The translations under genes were made by a program, and so were the position numbers. 64,000 nucleotides of DNA. Origin: Chryseobacterium sp. MFBS3-17 (GTDB lineage: Bacteria; Bacteroidota; Bacteroidia; Flavobacteriales; Weeksellaceae). The stretch is taken from the NCBI RefSeq assembly GCF_020687745.1, contig NZ_JAJEWK010000010.1, positions 124,001 to 188,000 of the forward strand, given 5' to 3'. Positions within the stretch are counted from its first letter, which is position 1, and the number at the start of each line of letters is the position of its first letter. Below the pieces are notes generated by a model. The model was not told where the DNA came from. It saw only the letters and a program-made list of their open reading frames with translations, and did not search any database. Shown here in pieces: positions 36,723 through 45,035 of the stretch.

Positions 36723-38102
36723 ATGAGTGTTATAGTTATCATATTCGTTACGGCGGTCCTGGCTTTATTTTCAGGAGTTTATAACCATGGAAGGTTTGCA
36801 AGATACATTGGTATTGCAGGACTTCTGGTAGCCTTGTATGCAGCCTTTCTGCCGGAACCGCAGTTCTTTCATCAGTATCATTCCATGCTGGAATTCGGCA
36901 CCAACAGTGCGTTGTTTGCCAAAATATCCATCGTGACCACCCTGCTGATTTTCTTCATAGCCGGATTCGCATTCAGCAATCACAGAACTCATCAGTCTGA
37001 ACTGTATGCGCTGATGCTCTTTGCGCTGTGCGGTGCAGTGGTTCTCTTCAGCTACCAGAATCTGGTGACGCTGTTTTTAGGAATCGAAATTCTGTCCATA
37101 CCCTTATATGTAATGGCCGGAGCCAATAAAACCAATCTGAGATCCAATGAAGCCGCTGTAAAATATTTTCTGATGGGGTGTTTTGCCACCGGTTTCCTAC
37201 TGTTTGGTATCGCACTGATTTACGGTACTGCGGGCTCGTTTGATCTGACTGCCATTCATGCCTATGCAGAAGAATTCCCGAAAGATCTGATGCTGATTAT
37301 GGGCATGATTCTGATGGTAGCCGCCATGGCTTTTAAAGTGGCTCTGGCTCCGTTCCATATGTGGAGCCCCGATGTGTATCAGGGTTCACCGTCACTGATT
37401 ACCACTTTTATGATGAGCGTGGTAAAAATTGCCGGTTTCTACGCATTCTTTAAGTTAATGACATTTGCATTCTCCGGTTTATATAGTGAATGGTTCAATA
37501 TCGTAGGGGTGCTGGCCATCATTACTTTATTTCTGGCCAATGTGATGGGTCTGGCGCAGACCAATGCCAAAAGAATGCTCGCTTATTCATCCGTATCTCA
37601 CGCAGGGTATATCACACTGATTTTTTACGGGATGAACAACCTTTCCACTTACAATCTGGCCTTCTATCTCTTCGCCTATGCACTGGCATCTGTGGGTGTG
37701 ATGATGAGTCTGATCTGGGTAGAGAAACTGAAAAGGGAAACCTCCTACCAGGCCTTCAAAGGTCTGGCAAAATCTGAACCCCTTCTGGCTGCAGCCGCCT
37801 CTGTGTCAATGTTGTCCATGGCGGGAATTCCGCTAACAGCGGGTTTCATGGGTAAATTTGCGCTCTTTGCACAGGCTATGAACGGTGCCGCATTTCTGGT
37901 ACTGATTGCCGTGCTGGGTTCTGCCATTTCCATTGCGTATTATCTGAGACTGATTATCGCGATGTTCTTCTTCAAAGAAAGCAGTTTTAAAACCTCGGAA
38001 AAAGTATCACTTACCTATAACATTGTCGCTGCATTCATTATTGTAGCCATCATAGCACTGGGGGTTTATCCGGATTTATTTGCAAAACAATTCGGCGTGT
38101 AA
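36723..38102 (+). CDS. nuoN: NADH-quinone oxidoreductase subunit N
   Basis: 459-residue antiporter-like pump and last gene of the operon. LGIEILSIPLYVMAG, AFKVALAPFHMWSPDVYQGSP and MLAYSSVSHAGY are typical. A strong terminator follows at 38121, closing a complete A-to-N set. Confidence 0.97.
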   Translation: MSVIVIIFVTAVLALFSGVYNHGRFARYIGIAGLLVALYAAFLPEPQFFHQYHSMLEFGTNSALFAKISIVTTLLIFFIAGFAFSNHRTHQSELYALMLFALCGAVVLFSYQNLVTLFLGIEILSIPLYVMAGANKTNLRSNEAAVKYFLMGCFATGFLLFGIALIYGTAGSFDLTAIHAYAEEFPKDLMLIMGMILMVAAMAFKVALAPFHMWSPDVYQGSPSLITTFMMSVVKIAGFYAFFKLMTFAFSGLYSEWFNIVGVLAIITLFLANVMGLAQTNAKRMLAYSSVSHAGYITLIFYGMNNLSTYNLAFYLFAYALASVGVMMSLIWVEKLKRETSYQAFKGLAKSEPLLAAAASVSMLSMAGIPLTAGFMGKFALFAQAMNGAAFLVLIAVLGSAISIAYYLRLIIAMFFFKESSFKTSEKVSLTYNIVAAFIIVAIIALGVYPDLFAKQFGV

Positions 38103-38120
38103 CACCACAAGCATCATCAA

Positions 38121-38149
38121 AGCGCAACTTCCCGGTTGCGCTTTTTTCT
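38121..38149 (+). terminator. Terminator of the nuo operon
   Basis: Eight-base stem AGCGCAAC / GTTGCGCT with a six-base loop, then six T. Confidence 0.9.
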
Positions 38150-38164
38150 TTGCTCAAAATCAGG

Positions 38165-38195
38165 TTTCTTATCGTCCGGCAAATGGTTAACTTTG
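38165..38195 (+). promoter_or_regulatory. Predicted promoter of the CRP/FNR gene, probably leaderless
   Basis: TTTC (38165-38168), a 19-base spacer and TAACTTTG (38188-38195) are one base from the full two-box consensus. TTTG ends four bases before the ATG at 38200, so transcription should begin at or next to the start codon. Confidence 0.6.
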
Positions 38196-38199
38196 TCTG

Positions 38200-38823
38200 A
38201 TGGAAGAACTGCAACACCTTACCGATTTCCGTACTTCACCGGAACTGCTGGAACAACTGAATCAATATGGCGTACAGAAAGAATTTAAGGCCGGCGAAAC
38301 CATTCTGGAAGAACATGCGTACATACGCTCTGTTCCCATCGTCATGAGCGGCAGCCTGAAGGTGATCCGTACAGAAGAAGACGGACGGGAAATCCTGCTG
38401 TACTACATCAAGGCCGGCGAAAGTTGCATCATGTCCTTTCTGGGAGGTTTGCATAACGAAACCAGCAAAGTACGGGCAGAAGTAGAAGATGATGCCTCCA
38501 TTTTATTTCTTCCGGTAGAAAAGGTAAGCCTGTTCATAAAAGATTATCCGCAATGGCTGGACTATATCTTCCGGCTGTACCACAAACGCTTTGAGGAACT
38601 GCTGGATATGGTCAATGCCATCTCTTTTAAGAAGACAGATGAGCGACTGCTCACGCTGCTGGAGAAAAAACAAGCCCTTACCGGAAGTTCCGTTCTGAAC
38701 ATCACCCATGAGCAGCTGGCCAACGAACTGGGAACTGCACGCGTGGTGGTCTCACGGCTGCTGAAACAACTGGAAGAACTGGGAAAAGTACGGCTGGGGA
38801 GAAACAAAATTGAACTTTTGTAA
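38200..38823 (+). CDS. CRP/FNR family transcriptional regulator
   Basis: 207 residues. An N-terminal cyclic-nucleotide-type beta barrel (about 20-125; FKAGETILEEHAYIRSVPIVMSGSLKV) is followed by a long dimer helix and a winged helix (about 150-207; ITHEQLANELGTARVVVSRLLKQLEE). Only one cysteine lies in the sensor domain, so an FNR-type iron-sulphur cluster is unlikely. The next genes encode a DUF6132 membrane protein and a thioredoxin, plausible targets in redox or sulphur metabolism; this is inferred from position. Effector unknown. Confidence 0.88.
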   Translation: MEELQHLTDFRTSPELLEQLNQYGVQKEFKAGETILEEHAYIRSVPIVMSGSLKVIRTEEDGREILLYYIKAGESCIMSFLGGLHNETSKVRAEVEDDASILFLPVEKVSLFIKDYPQWLDYIFRLYHKRFEELLDMVNAISFKKTDERLLTLLEKKQALTGSSVLNITHEQLANELGTARVVVSRLLKQLEELGKVRLGRNKIELL

Positions 38824-38889
38824 CAAAAGTAACGTGGGGACCGGAATTATTTGACCAACTTTACCCTATCAAATTGAAAATGAAAGCAC

Positions 38890-39123
38890 ATGAAAGCATT
38901 TATTCATAAGAACATCCTCACCATTACCGGTGTGCTGGTGGGTGCGCTGGCAGGATTTCTGTACTGGAAATTCGTGGGTTGCCACTCCGGCAACTGCGCT
39001 ATTACGTCGGATCCCACAAACAGTACTGTGTACGGCGCCGTAATGGGCGGGTTATTTTTATCTGTATTCAAAAAAGAAAATACAAAAAGCAATGACATTT
39101 CAGGAAGTAATTCAGCAGAATAA
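38890..39123 (+). CDS. DUF6132-type small membrane protein
   Basis: 77 residues. Two helices (about 8-28 and 47-60) flank VGCHSGNCAITSDPTNS, the cysteine pair and Gly/Ala-rich second helix typical of this family. Function is not established; members often sit with CRP-type regulators, rhodaneses or thioredoxins. Its last 32 bases overlap the thioredoxin gene in another frame, so the two are co-translated. Confidence 0.75.
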   Translation: MKAFIHKNILTITGVLVGALAGFLYWKFVGCHSGNCAITSDPTNSTVYGAVMGGLFLSVFKKENTKSNDISGSNSAE

Positions 39124-39385
39124 GCCGGTGCTGGTAGATTTTTTTGCCGAATGGTGTGGTCCGTGCAAAATGATGGCTCCCATACTGGAGGAAGTAAAAG
39201 CCACCCTGCCAGACTCTGCCTCAATAATAAAAATTGATGTGGACAAAAACCCGCAGGCTGCATTGGTTTTTCAGGTGCGCAGTGTACCCACGCTTATCTT
39301 ATTCAGAAATGGCAAGGCCATCTGGAGACACGGCGGGGTGGTGAGTGCCTCCGAACTGATTCAACTGATCCGGGAAAATCTCTGA
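39092..39385 (+). CDS. Thioredoxin-family protein
   Basis: 97-residue cytosolic thioredoxin: FFAEWCGPCKMMAPIL gives the active-site CGPC pair, VPTLILF the cis-proline. No signal peptide. It starts 32 bases inside the DUF6132 gene. It probably reduces protein disulphides or a sulphur intermediate linked to its two neighbours. Confidence 0.92.
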   Translation: MTFQEVIQQNKPVLVDFFAEWCGPCKMMAPILEEVKATLPDSASIIKIDVDKNPQAALVFQVRSVPTLILFRNGKAIWRHGGVVSASELIQLIRENL

Positions 39386-39393
39386 CAGACATT

Positions 39394-39467
39394 AAAAAAG
39401 ACTCAGTTCCCCGTCCGCGCTGCGGCTGGGGAATCTTGTTTTCTATTCCGTGAACTGAGTCTTTTTT
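39394..39467 (+). terminator. Large nested inverted repeat (bidirectional terminator or structured element)
   Basis: A perfect 15-base stem AAAAAAGACTCAGTT / AACTGAGTCTTTTTT spans 74 bases. Its interior holds a second hairpin CCCC-GT-CCGC / GCGG-CT-GGGG (39409-39431). The T run on both strands suits a terminator for the thioredoxin transcript in either direction, but the length and nesting are unusual. The remaining gap to 39624 is AT-rich and holds only a weak TAATTTTA element. Confidence 0.6.
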
Positions 39468-39624
39468 CTGCCTGATATAACAAAAATAATCCATCAAAAG
39501 AAGCAAAGCTAATAGATTAAATCAATATCAACCAAATGCGGTTTTAGCAATATTTAACACGGTTTATTTTTTATATACTCAAATAATATGGTAATTTTAT
39601 ACAAAATATTTAAACAGATACATT

Positions 39625-41133
39625 ATGAGTTCAAAAGTTTATGACAGAGTACCATTAAAAGAAAAGTACGATAACTACATTAATGGGCAGTGGACACCCC
39701 CTGCCAACGGGAAATACTTTGATGTCATTACCCCGCTTGACGGGACCGTGATGGCCAAAGCAGCACACTCTAACGAGCAGGATCTGGATAAGGCCGTAAA
39801 TGCTGCAGAAGAAGCTTTCAAAACATGGGGTAAAACCTCTGTAACCGAGCGGAGTATCATCCTGAACAAGATTGCAGACCGTATGGAAGCGAATCTTGAG
39901 AATATTGCCGTAGTAGAAACTATGGACAACGGTAAGCCGGTACGTGAAACCCTGAATGCAGATATTCCGCTGGCTATAGACCATTTCCGTTATTTTGCGG
40001 GTGTTATCCGCGCAGAAGAAGGATCCCTGATGGAACTGGACAATAATACCGTTTCGCTTATTGTAAATGAACCAATAGGTGTGGTAGCCCAGATTATTCC
40101 GTGGAACTTCCCTATTCTGATGGCCGTATGGAAACTGGCACCTGCTCTGGCAGCCGGTAACACTGTGATTCTGAAACCTGCAGAAAACACCCCCATTTCG
40201 ATCCTTTATCTGGTAGAACTGATTGGCGACCTGCTGCCACCGGGCGTACTGAACGTAGTGAACGGATTTGGTGCTGAACTGGGACATGCCCTGGTCACCA
40301 ACAAGAAAGTACAGAAAGCAGCCTTCACCGGTTCTACTGCAACAGGCCGTATGGTAATGCAATATGCTACGGAAAACATTATTCCGGTTACCCTGGAGCT
40401 GGGTGGTAAATCTCCGAACGTTTTCTTTGAAAGTGTGATGGATGAAGATGATGCATTCCTGGATAAAGCCATTGAAGGCGCCGTTCTCTTTGCTCTGAAC
40501 CAGGGTGAAATTTGCACCTGTCCGTCCAGACTGCTGATTCAGGAAAGCATCTATGACCAATTTATAGAAAAGGTCGTAGAACGTGTAAACGCCATCAAAC
40601 CGGGCAACCCACTGGATACTTCTACCATGATCGGTGCTCAGGCATCCAAAATTCAGTATGATAAAATTCTGAGCTACATTAACCTGGGCAAAGAAGAAGG
40701 TGCTGAAGTCCTTACCGGTGGCGATGCCAACAAACTGGAAGGTGACCTGGCTAACGGATACTATATACAGCCCACCCTGCTGAAAGGGCATAACAAAATG
40801 CGGGTGTTCCAAGAGGAAATTTTCGGGCCGGTACTTGCGGTGACTACCTTTAAGGATGAAGCAGAAGCGCTGGAGATTGCCAACGATACCATATACGGAC
40901 TGGGTGCCGGAGTATGGACCAGAGATGCACACCAGCTGTATCAGATTCCGAGAGCGATACAGGCCGGCCGTGTTTGGGTAAACCAATACCACAGCTATCC
41001 TGCAGGCGCGCCTTTCGGAGGATATAAGCAATCCGGTATCGGCAGAGAGAACCACAAAATGATGTTGGATCACTACAGACAGACCAAAAACATGCTGATT
41101 TCTTATGACAAGAATAAATTAGGATTCTTCTAA
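39625..41133 (+). CDS. NAD(P)-dependent aldehyde dehydrogenase
   Basis: 502-residue ALDH oxidising aldehydes to acids. The catalytic Cys297 is in [14 protein letters not shown], the general base Glu258 in [11 protein letters not shown], and [20 protein letters not shown] and [10 protein letters not shown] form the cofactor site. It resembles bacterial acetaldehyde or chloroacetaldehyde dehydrogenases of the AldA/ExaC type, which commonly have a DUF779 gene beside them, as here. A terminator at 41175 and a structured RNA lie between the two. Confidence 0.93.
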   Translation: MSSKVYDRVPLKEKYDNYINGQWTPPANGKYFDVITPLDGTVMAKAAHSNEQDLDKAVNAAEEAFKTWGKTSVTERSIILNKIADRMEANLENIAVVETMDNGKPVRETLNADIPLAIDHFRYFAGVIRAEEGSLMELDNNTVSLIVNEPIGVVAQIIPWNFPILMAVWKLAPALAAGNTVILKPAENTPISILYLVELIGDLLPPGVLNVVNGFGAELGHALVTNKKVQKAAFTGSTATGRMVMQYATENIIPVTLELGGKSPNVFFESVMDEDDAFLDKAIEGAVLFALNQGEICTCPSRLLIQESIYDQFIEKVVERVNAIKPGNPLDTSTMIGAQASKIQYDKILSYINLGKEEGAEVLTGGDANKLEGDLANGYYIQPTLLKGHNKMRVFQEEIFGPVLAVTTFKDEAEALEIANDTIYGLGAGVWTRDAHQLYQIPRAIQAGRVWVNQYHSYPAGAPFGGYKQSGIGRENHKMMLDHYRQTKNMLISYDKNKLGFF

Positions 41134-41174
41134 GAAATACCGTAGTACAAAGGATGTTACGCAACTTTCGGATT

Positions 41175-41224
41175 AAAGGTTTTCCTGCCACCGGGATTTT
41201 GTCCGGTGCGGGAGAACCTTTTTC
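41175..41224 (+). terminator. Terminator after the aldehyde dehydrogenase gene
   Basis: Nested stem: outer AAAGGTT..TCC / GGA.AACCTTT, inner CACCGG / CCGGTG, followed by a T run. Confidence 0.75.
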
Positions 41225-41247
41225 AATAAACAGACCTCACAAACTCT

Positions 41248-41335
41248 TAGCCCAGATCGCAGCGGTTACCCCGCACAGATGGAGCACGGTTTTAACCGTG
41301 GGGAATCTGGAGGAGTATGAGCGAAGAGCTGGTGA
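41248..41335 (+). ncRNA. Flavo-1-like structured RNA
   Basis: This intergenic stretch matches my memory of the Flavo-1 motif, an RNA of unknown function common in Flavobacteria. Its start AGCCCAGATCGCAGCGG and end AGTATGAGCGAAGAGCTGG fit the conserved ends. Between them is the hairpin CACGGTT / AACCGTG (41285-41300), which extends outward through CAGAT / ATCTG. The bases CCAG near the start can pair with CTGG near the end. The element does not encode protein on either strand. Confidence 0.5.
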
Positions 41336-41386
41336 GACCCCTACTGAGCACTGACCGAACGTGATGCTCCTAAAAAAAAGAAAAAA

Positions 41387-41806
41387 ATGGAAAAAATAAA
41401 AAGGCTTTCTGCCACAGACAAAGCGATGGAACTGATCCGGCAACTGCATGAGGAATATGGTGAACTGATGTTTTACCAGGCCGGCGGCTGCTGCGAGGGC
41501 ACACAGCCCCAGTGTTTCAGGAAGGGACATTTCTACCCCAGAACCAAAGACGTAAGCATAGGAACGATCCTGGGATTTCATTTCTGGGTGGATCATGATT
41601 TATTTGAATACTGGCAATACAGCCATTTTGAACTGGATGTGACCGACGGATTCGGGGCGGGAGGTTTCTCACTGGAGACTCCGAAAAACAAAACCTTCAA
41701 AGTCAATTACCGGGTGTTCACAAAAGAGGAACTGGACCAGCTGGAAGAGACCCTGCCCTATCATCAGTACATGCAGCAGGAAAAGGAAAAACAGCAGACT
41801 GTTTAA
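41387..41806 (+). CDS. DUF779 family protein
   Basis: 139 residues. The cysteine-rich motif GGCCEGTQPQCF, HFWVDHDLFEYW and FELDVTDGFGAGGFSLE define the family. Function is not known. It is a regular companion of aldehyde dehydrogenases, as here, which suggests a supporting role in aldehyde oxidation, perhaps metal or redox related. No promoter is evident; the Flavo-1-like RNA sits 52 bases upstream. Confidence 0.88.
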   Translation: MEKIKRLSATDKAMELIRQLHEEYGELMFYQAGGCCEGTQPQCFRKGHFYPRTKDVSIGTILGFHFWVDHDLFEYWQYSHFELDVTDGFGAGGFSLETPKNKTFKVNYRVFTKEELDQLEETLPYHQYMQQEKEKQQTV

Positions 41807-41905
41807 TACCACGGTGCTGTGAGGCGGTGTGTTTTTATGTGTCAAAATTTGAATTTTCTGCAGCTATCTGAGAATTTCCAGTTGAAGCAAGTCAATTTCA
41901 GCACG

Positions 41906-42975
41906 TTATGACCATCTGCGCAGGAATATGCCAGTGCTGCGAATACGTCTTTCCAGCCGGGCAATGATGTCCCTGTGATGCAAGAGCCAACCGGCAACAA
42001 GACCTATGAGACTCCCGATGATGGTATCTGCCAGACGGGCTTCCATCATGGTATTGATGTCAAAGTCCAGTCCGCCCGCAGTTTCTGCCAGGAGAATGGT
42101 GAGCGGCGAAATAAAAATGGCAGCGAGTCCATAATTCCGCACAATAAGCAACTCTATCACGAATTGTAAAAGGGTGATGACTACCACCAGCGCCAGGCCA
42201 TGAATGCCCAGCCCGAAAATGATCCAGGTAAGTCCGATACCGATAAAAGTCCCGAATATTCTGTGGAAATTCCGCTGGCGGGTATGAATCAGATCCCGTC
42301 CCTGCAGCACTGCCAGAGCGGAAACTGCAATCCAGTACGGTGTATGGAGCTTAAAAACATAACCCACGGCCAGTGAAAGAGCCATGGCTGCTCCTATGAT
42401 GATGCTCTCTACAATCTTGGTATATGCTTTAGGTCGAAAACTTGGTCTCACGGGGAGCGGCACCACCTTTTTGGCAATGAATACCGAATAGAAAAATGCC
42501 AGCAGCACCGAGAGCATGGCACCCATGCCTACCAATCCTACTCTGGACGGTAATAATTCCACATCAAACGGTACCGATCCGGCCACGGCAGCCAGCATCA
42601 CGAAAAAGAAATTGCCCGGCGGCGGCACCTTAAAGTAAGAGGTGACCAGGTGCGCCAGAAATCCGATAAAACCCACTGATGCCGCACTGACCCAGGGATT
42701 AAAACTGAATACCAGCCCGAACATAAAGGAAAAAACCATTCCGAAGGCACAGACCATGAGGTGAATCATCCGGCTGGCCAGCGCAGAATGTGTAAAGTAC
42801 AATATGGTAGTGCGCCCATGTTGGACAGATTGCCGTATAGCGGCCGGTCAAAAAACCAGCCCACAAGCAGACATAACCCCACACAAATCCCTGCCAGCAA
42901 TGGAAAATGCCAGGTTCGCTCGGTCTTTCGTATTTCCAGGAAAGACTTGAAACCGTGTTGAAACTTATATTGCAT
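41906..42975 (-). pseudogene. FUSC/YccS-type membrane protein, frameshifted
   Basis: Read from ATG 42975 the sequence begins MQYKFQHGFKSFLEIRKTER, a usual FUSC start, and includes WHFPLLAGICVGLCLLVGWFF. After NLSNMGAL it leaves frame; the remainder (TILYFTHSALASRMIHL, then two membrane blocks and a C-terminal HHRDIIARLERR) continues one frame away. A single missing base near 42808-42810 explains this. The combined product would have about 356 residues and some ten helices, a putative aromatic-acid or envelope permease. Either the gene is broken or the base was lost in sequencing. It follows mazG on the same strand. Confidence 0.8.
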
Positions 42976-43038
42976 ATACTTTCTTTAGCGGCTTTTCAGC
43001 GGGAGCATGGTCTTATTGTTTAAAAAAATGCGGTAAGG

Positions 43039-43806
43039 TTAAGGCAACTTCTTTGCTTCTTCCCACAGCAGATCCATTTCTTCCAGAGAGAGGTCTTCCA
43101 CTCTCAGGCTGCGGTCTGCGGCAAGTTGCTCCATTTTTTGAAATCGCGAAATAAATTTGGCATTGGTCCGCTCCAGTGCAGAATCGGGATTTATGCCGGA
43201 GATCCTTGCATAATTGATGAGCGAAAAAAACACGTCGCCCAGCTCTTCCTCCTTTTTCACGGGATCGGTTTCAGCATGAAATTCAGCAAGCTCTTCGTCC
43301 ACTTTTTTCCAGGCATCTCCGGCATCGTGAAACTCAAACCCGATGCCGCGCACTTTATCCTGAATGCGGTAGGCCTTGATTATGCTGGGCGTTCCTTTGG
43401 CAACCCCTGACAGCACGGAGCGGTTTCCTTCTTTCAGTTTCAGTTTTTCCCAGTTCTGCTTCACCTCATCTTCACCGCTTACCTCGGTATCTCCATAAAT
43501 GTGCGGGTGGCGGAAAATCAGTTTTTCATTAAGAGCATTGATGACGTCTGCGATATCAAAGCTTTGATTTTCGGAACCTATTTTGGCATAAAAAACCAGA
43601 TGCAAAAGCACATCACCCAGTTCCTTTTTGATTTCGGGAAGATCCTCCTGCAGCAGAGCATCAGATAGCTCATAGACTTCCTCCAGCGTAAGATGCCGCA
43701 GGGATTGCAGCGTCTGCTTTTTATCCCACGGACATTTCTCCCGCAGATCATCCATGATATCGAGCAGCCTGCCGAATGCTTCCAGTTTTTCCTCTCTGCT
43801 GTTCAT
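43039..43806 (-). CDS. mazG: Nucleoside triphosphate pyrophosphohydrolase
   Basis: 255-residue MazG that hydrolyses NTPs and dNTPs to monophosphates, a house-cleaning function. Two MazG domains are present: the first with CPWDKKQTLQSLRHLTLEEVYEL and ELGDVLLHLVFYA, the second with EEELGDVFFSLINYAR. The metal-binding ExxE(12)ExxD pattern is intact. It begins six bases after ribB ends, so the two share a transcript. Confidence 0.93.
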   Translation of the reverse strand: MNSREEKLEAFGRLLDIMDDLREKCPWDKKQTLQSLRHLTLEEVYELSDALLQEDLPEIKKELGDVLLHLVFYAKIGSENQSFDIADVINALNEKLIFRHPHIYGDTEVSGEDEVKQNWEKLKLKEGNRSVLSGVAKGTPSIIKAYRIQDKVRGIGFEFHDAGDAWKKVDEELAEFHAETDPVKKEEELGDVFFSLINYARISGINPDSALERTNAKFISRFQKMEQLAADRSLRVEDLSLEEMDLLWEEAKKLP

Positions 43807-43812
43807 GGATTT

Positions 43813-44937
43813 TTATTTCAGTTCCACCATTTCGGTTACCTCTACGTCATAACCGCCTACTACAGGTTTTACATCCGGACTTTGGGTAATGACGCGGAAT
43901 TTATTGATGCCTAAATTTTTCAGAATCTGCGTTCCGATGCCATAATCGCGGAAATTATAAGCCAGTGTAGGCCGCTGCTCGGCTCCGTCCTGGTAATCCA
44001 GAAACTGCTGAAGTTTTCTCTGGGTATTCTCGGTATTAGATACATTGTTAATAAAAATCAGCACTCCTTTTCCTTCTTCATTAATCATGCTGGTTACTTT
44101 TTCCAGCAAAGGTTTTTCGCCGGTAATAAAACGGCTGAGCACATCAAAATAGGAATTAGACGCCTGAACCCGGACCAGTACCGGTTCATCTTCGGTCCAG
44201 TTTCCTTTGGTAAAAGCAAAATGCATCTGCTCTGTACTGCTCTCTCTGAATGCATAAAAATCAAAATCACCATAGAAGGTCTTTACTTTACGCTCCTCTA
44301 TGCGTTCAATGAGATCCCCTTTTTTCAGTTGATAATGAATCAGATCTTCAATGGACACAATTTTCAGGTCGAGTTTTTTTGCCAGTTCCATCAGCTGCGG
44401 AAGCCGCGCCATAGAACCGTCCTCATTCATAATTTCACAGATGACTCCACCTTCCTTCAGGCCGGCAAGTTTGGTAAGATCGGTAGCCGCCTCAGTATGA
44501 CCGGCACGTTTCAGCACACCGCCTTTCTTCGCTCTGAGCGGGAATATATGTCCGGGACGCATGAAATCAGAAGGTTTGGTTTTTTCGTCCATCAGTGCCA
44601 GAATCGTCTTGGCACGGTCACTGGCAGAAATTCCGGTAGAAACCCCTTCGCCCAGCAAATCTACCGAAACCGTAAAAGCAGTTTCCTTGGGATCACTGCT
44701 GCGGGTCACCATAATATCCAGACCCAGTTCATCACATCTCTTTTCCGGAAGTGGCGTACAGATAAGCCCTCTGCCGTGTATGGTCATGAAATTGATAATT
44801 TCAGGGGTGGTCAGTTCTGCTGCCGAAAGAAAATCGCCTTCATTTTCGCGGTTTTCATCGTCTACAACTATGATTACTTTACCATTTCTCAGATCTTCTA
44901 TCGCCTCCGGAATGGTATTGAGTTTTATATCGGACAT
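43813..44937 (-). CDS. ribB: 3,4-dihydroxy-2-butanone 4-phosphate synthase with degenerate GTP cyclohydrolase II domain
   Basis: 374 residues from ATG 44937; ten earlier codons are open but lie in the promoter. The N-terminal domain makes the four-carbon riboflavin precursor from ribulose 5-phosphate: DDENRENEGD, MRPGHIFPLRA and RAGHTEAATDL are the acid and ligand motifs. The C-terminal domain keeps the general GTP cyclohydrolase II fold (final YGIGTQILKNLGI) but lacks the zinc cysteines of HSECLTGD and CDCG; the matching stretch is VRVQASNSYFDVL. It should therefore not open GTP, and a separate ribA is expected elsewhere. Confidence 0.9.
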   Translation of the reverse strand: MSDIKLNTIPEAIEDLRNGKVIIVVDDENRENEGDFLSAAELTTPEIINFMTIHGRGLICTPLPEKRCDELGLDIMVTRSSDPKETAFTVSVDLLGEGVSTGISASDRAKTILALMDEKTKPSDFMRPGHIFPLRAKKGGVLKRAGHTEAATDLTKLAGLKEGGVICEIMNEDGSMARLPQLMELAKKLDLKIVSIEDLIHYQLKKGDLIERIEERKVKTFYGDFDFYAFRESSTEQMHFAFTKGNWTEDEPVLVRVQASNSYFDVLSRFITGEKPLLEKVTSMINEEGKGVLIFINNVSNTENTQRKLQQFLDYQDGAEQRPTLAYNFRDYGIGTQILKNLGINKFRVITQSPDVKPVVGGYDVEVTEMVELK

Positions 44938-44954
44938 TTTTTTGTTATTTGACG

Positions 44955-44985
44955 CAAAGGTAAGCATTTATCAAGCGAACAACAA
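44955..44985 (-). promoter_or_regulatory. Predicted ribB promoter
   Basis: On the minus strand TTG, a 20-base spacer and TACCTTTG match both promoter boxes; the ATG follows after 17 bases. Confidence 0.6.
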
Positions 44986-45035
44986 TTTTTGACTCCATTA
45001 ACAGCCACCGGAATTCCACTGTAAATCTGTACCGA

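Noticed and set aside
38880-38909. A nine-codon frame (MKAHESIYS) overlapping the DUF6132 start
   Set aside because: Too short to judge, no promoter of its own, and it would clash with the better-supported ATG at 38890.
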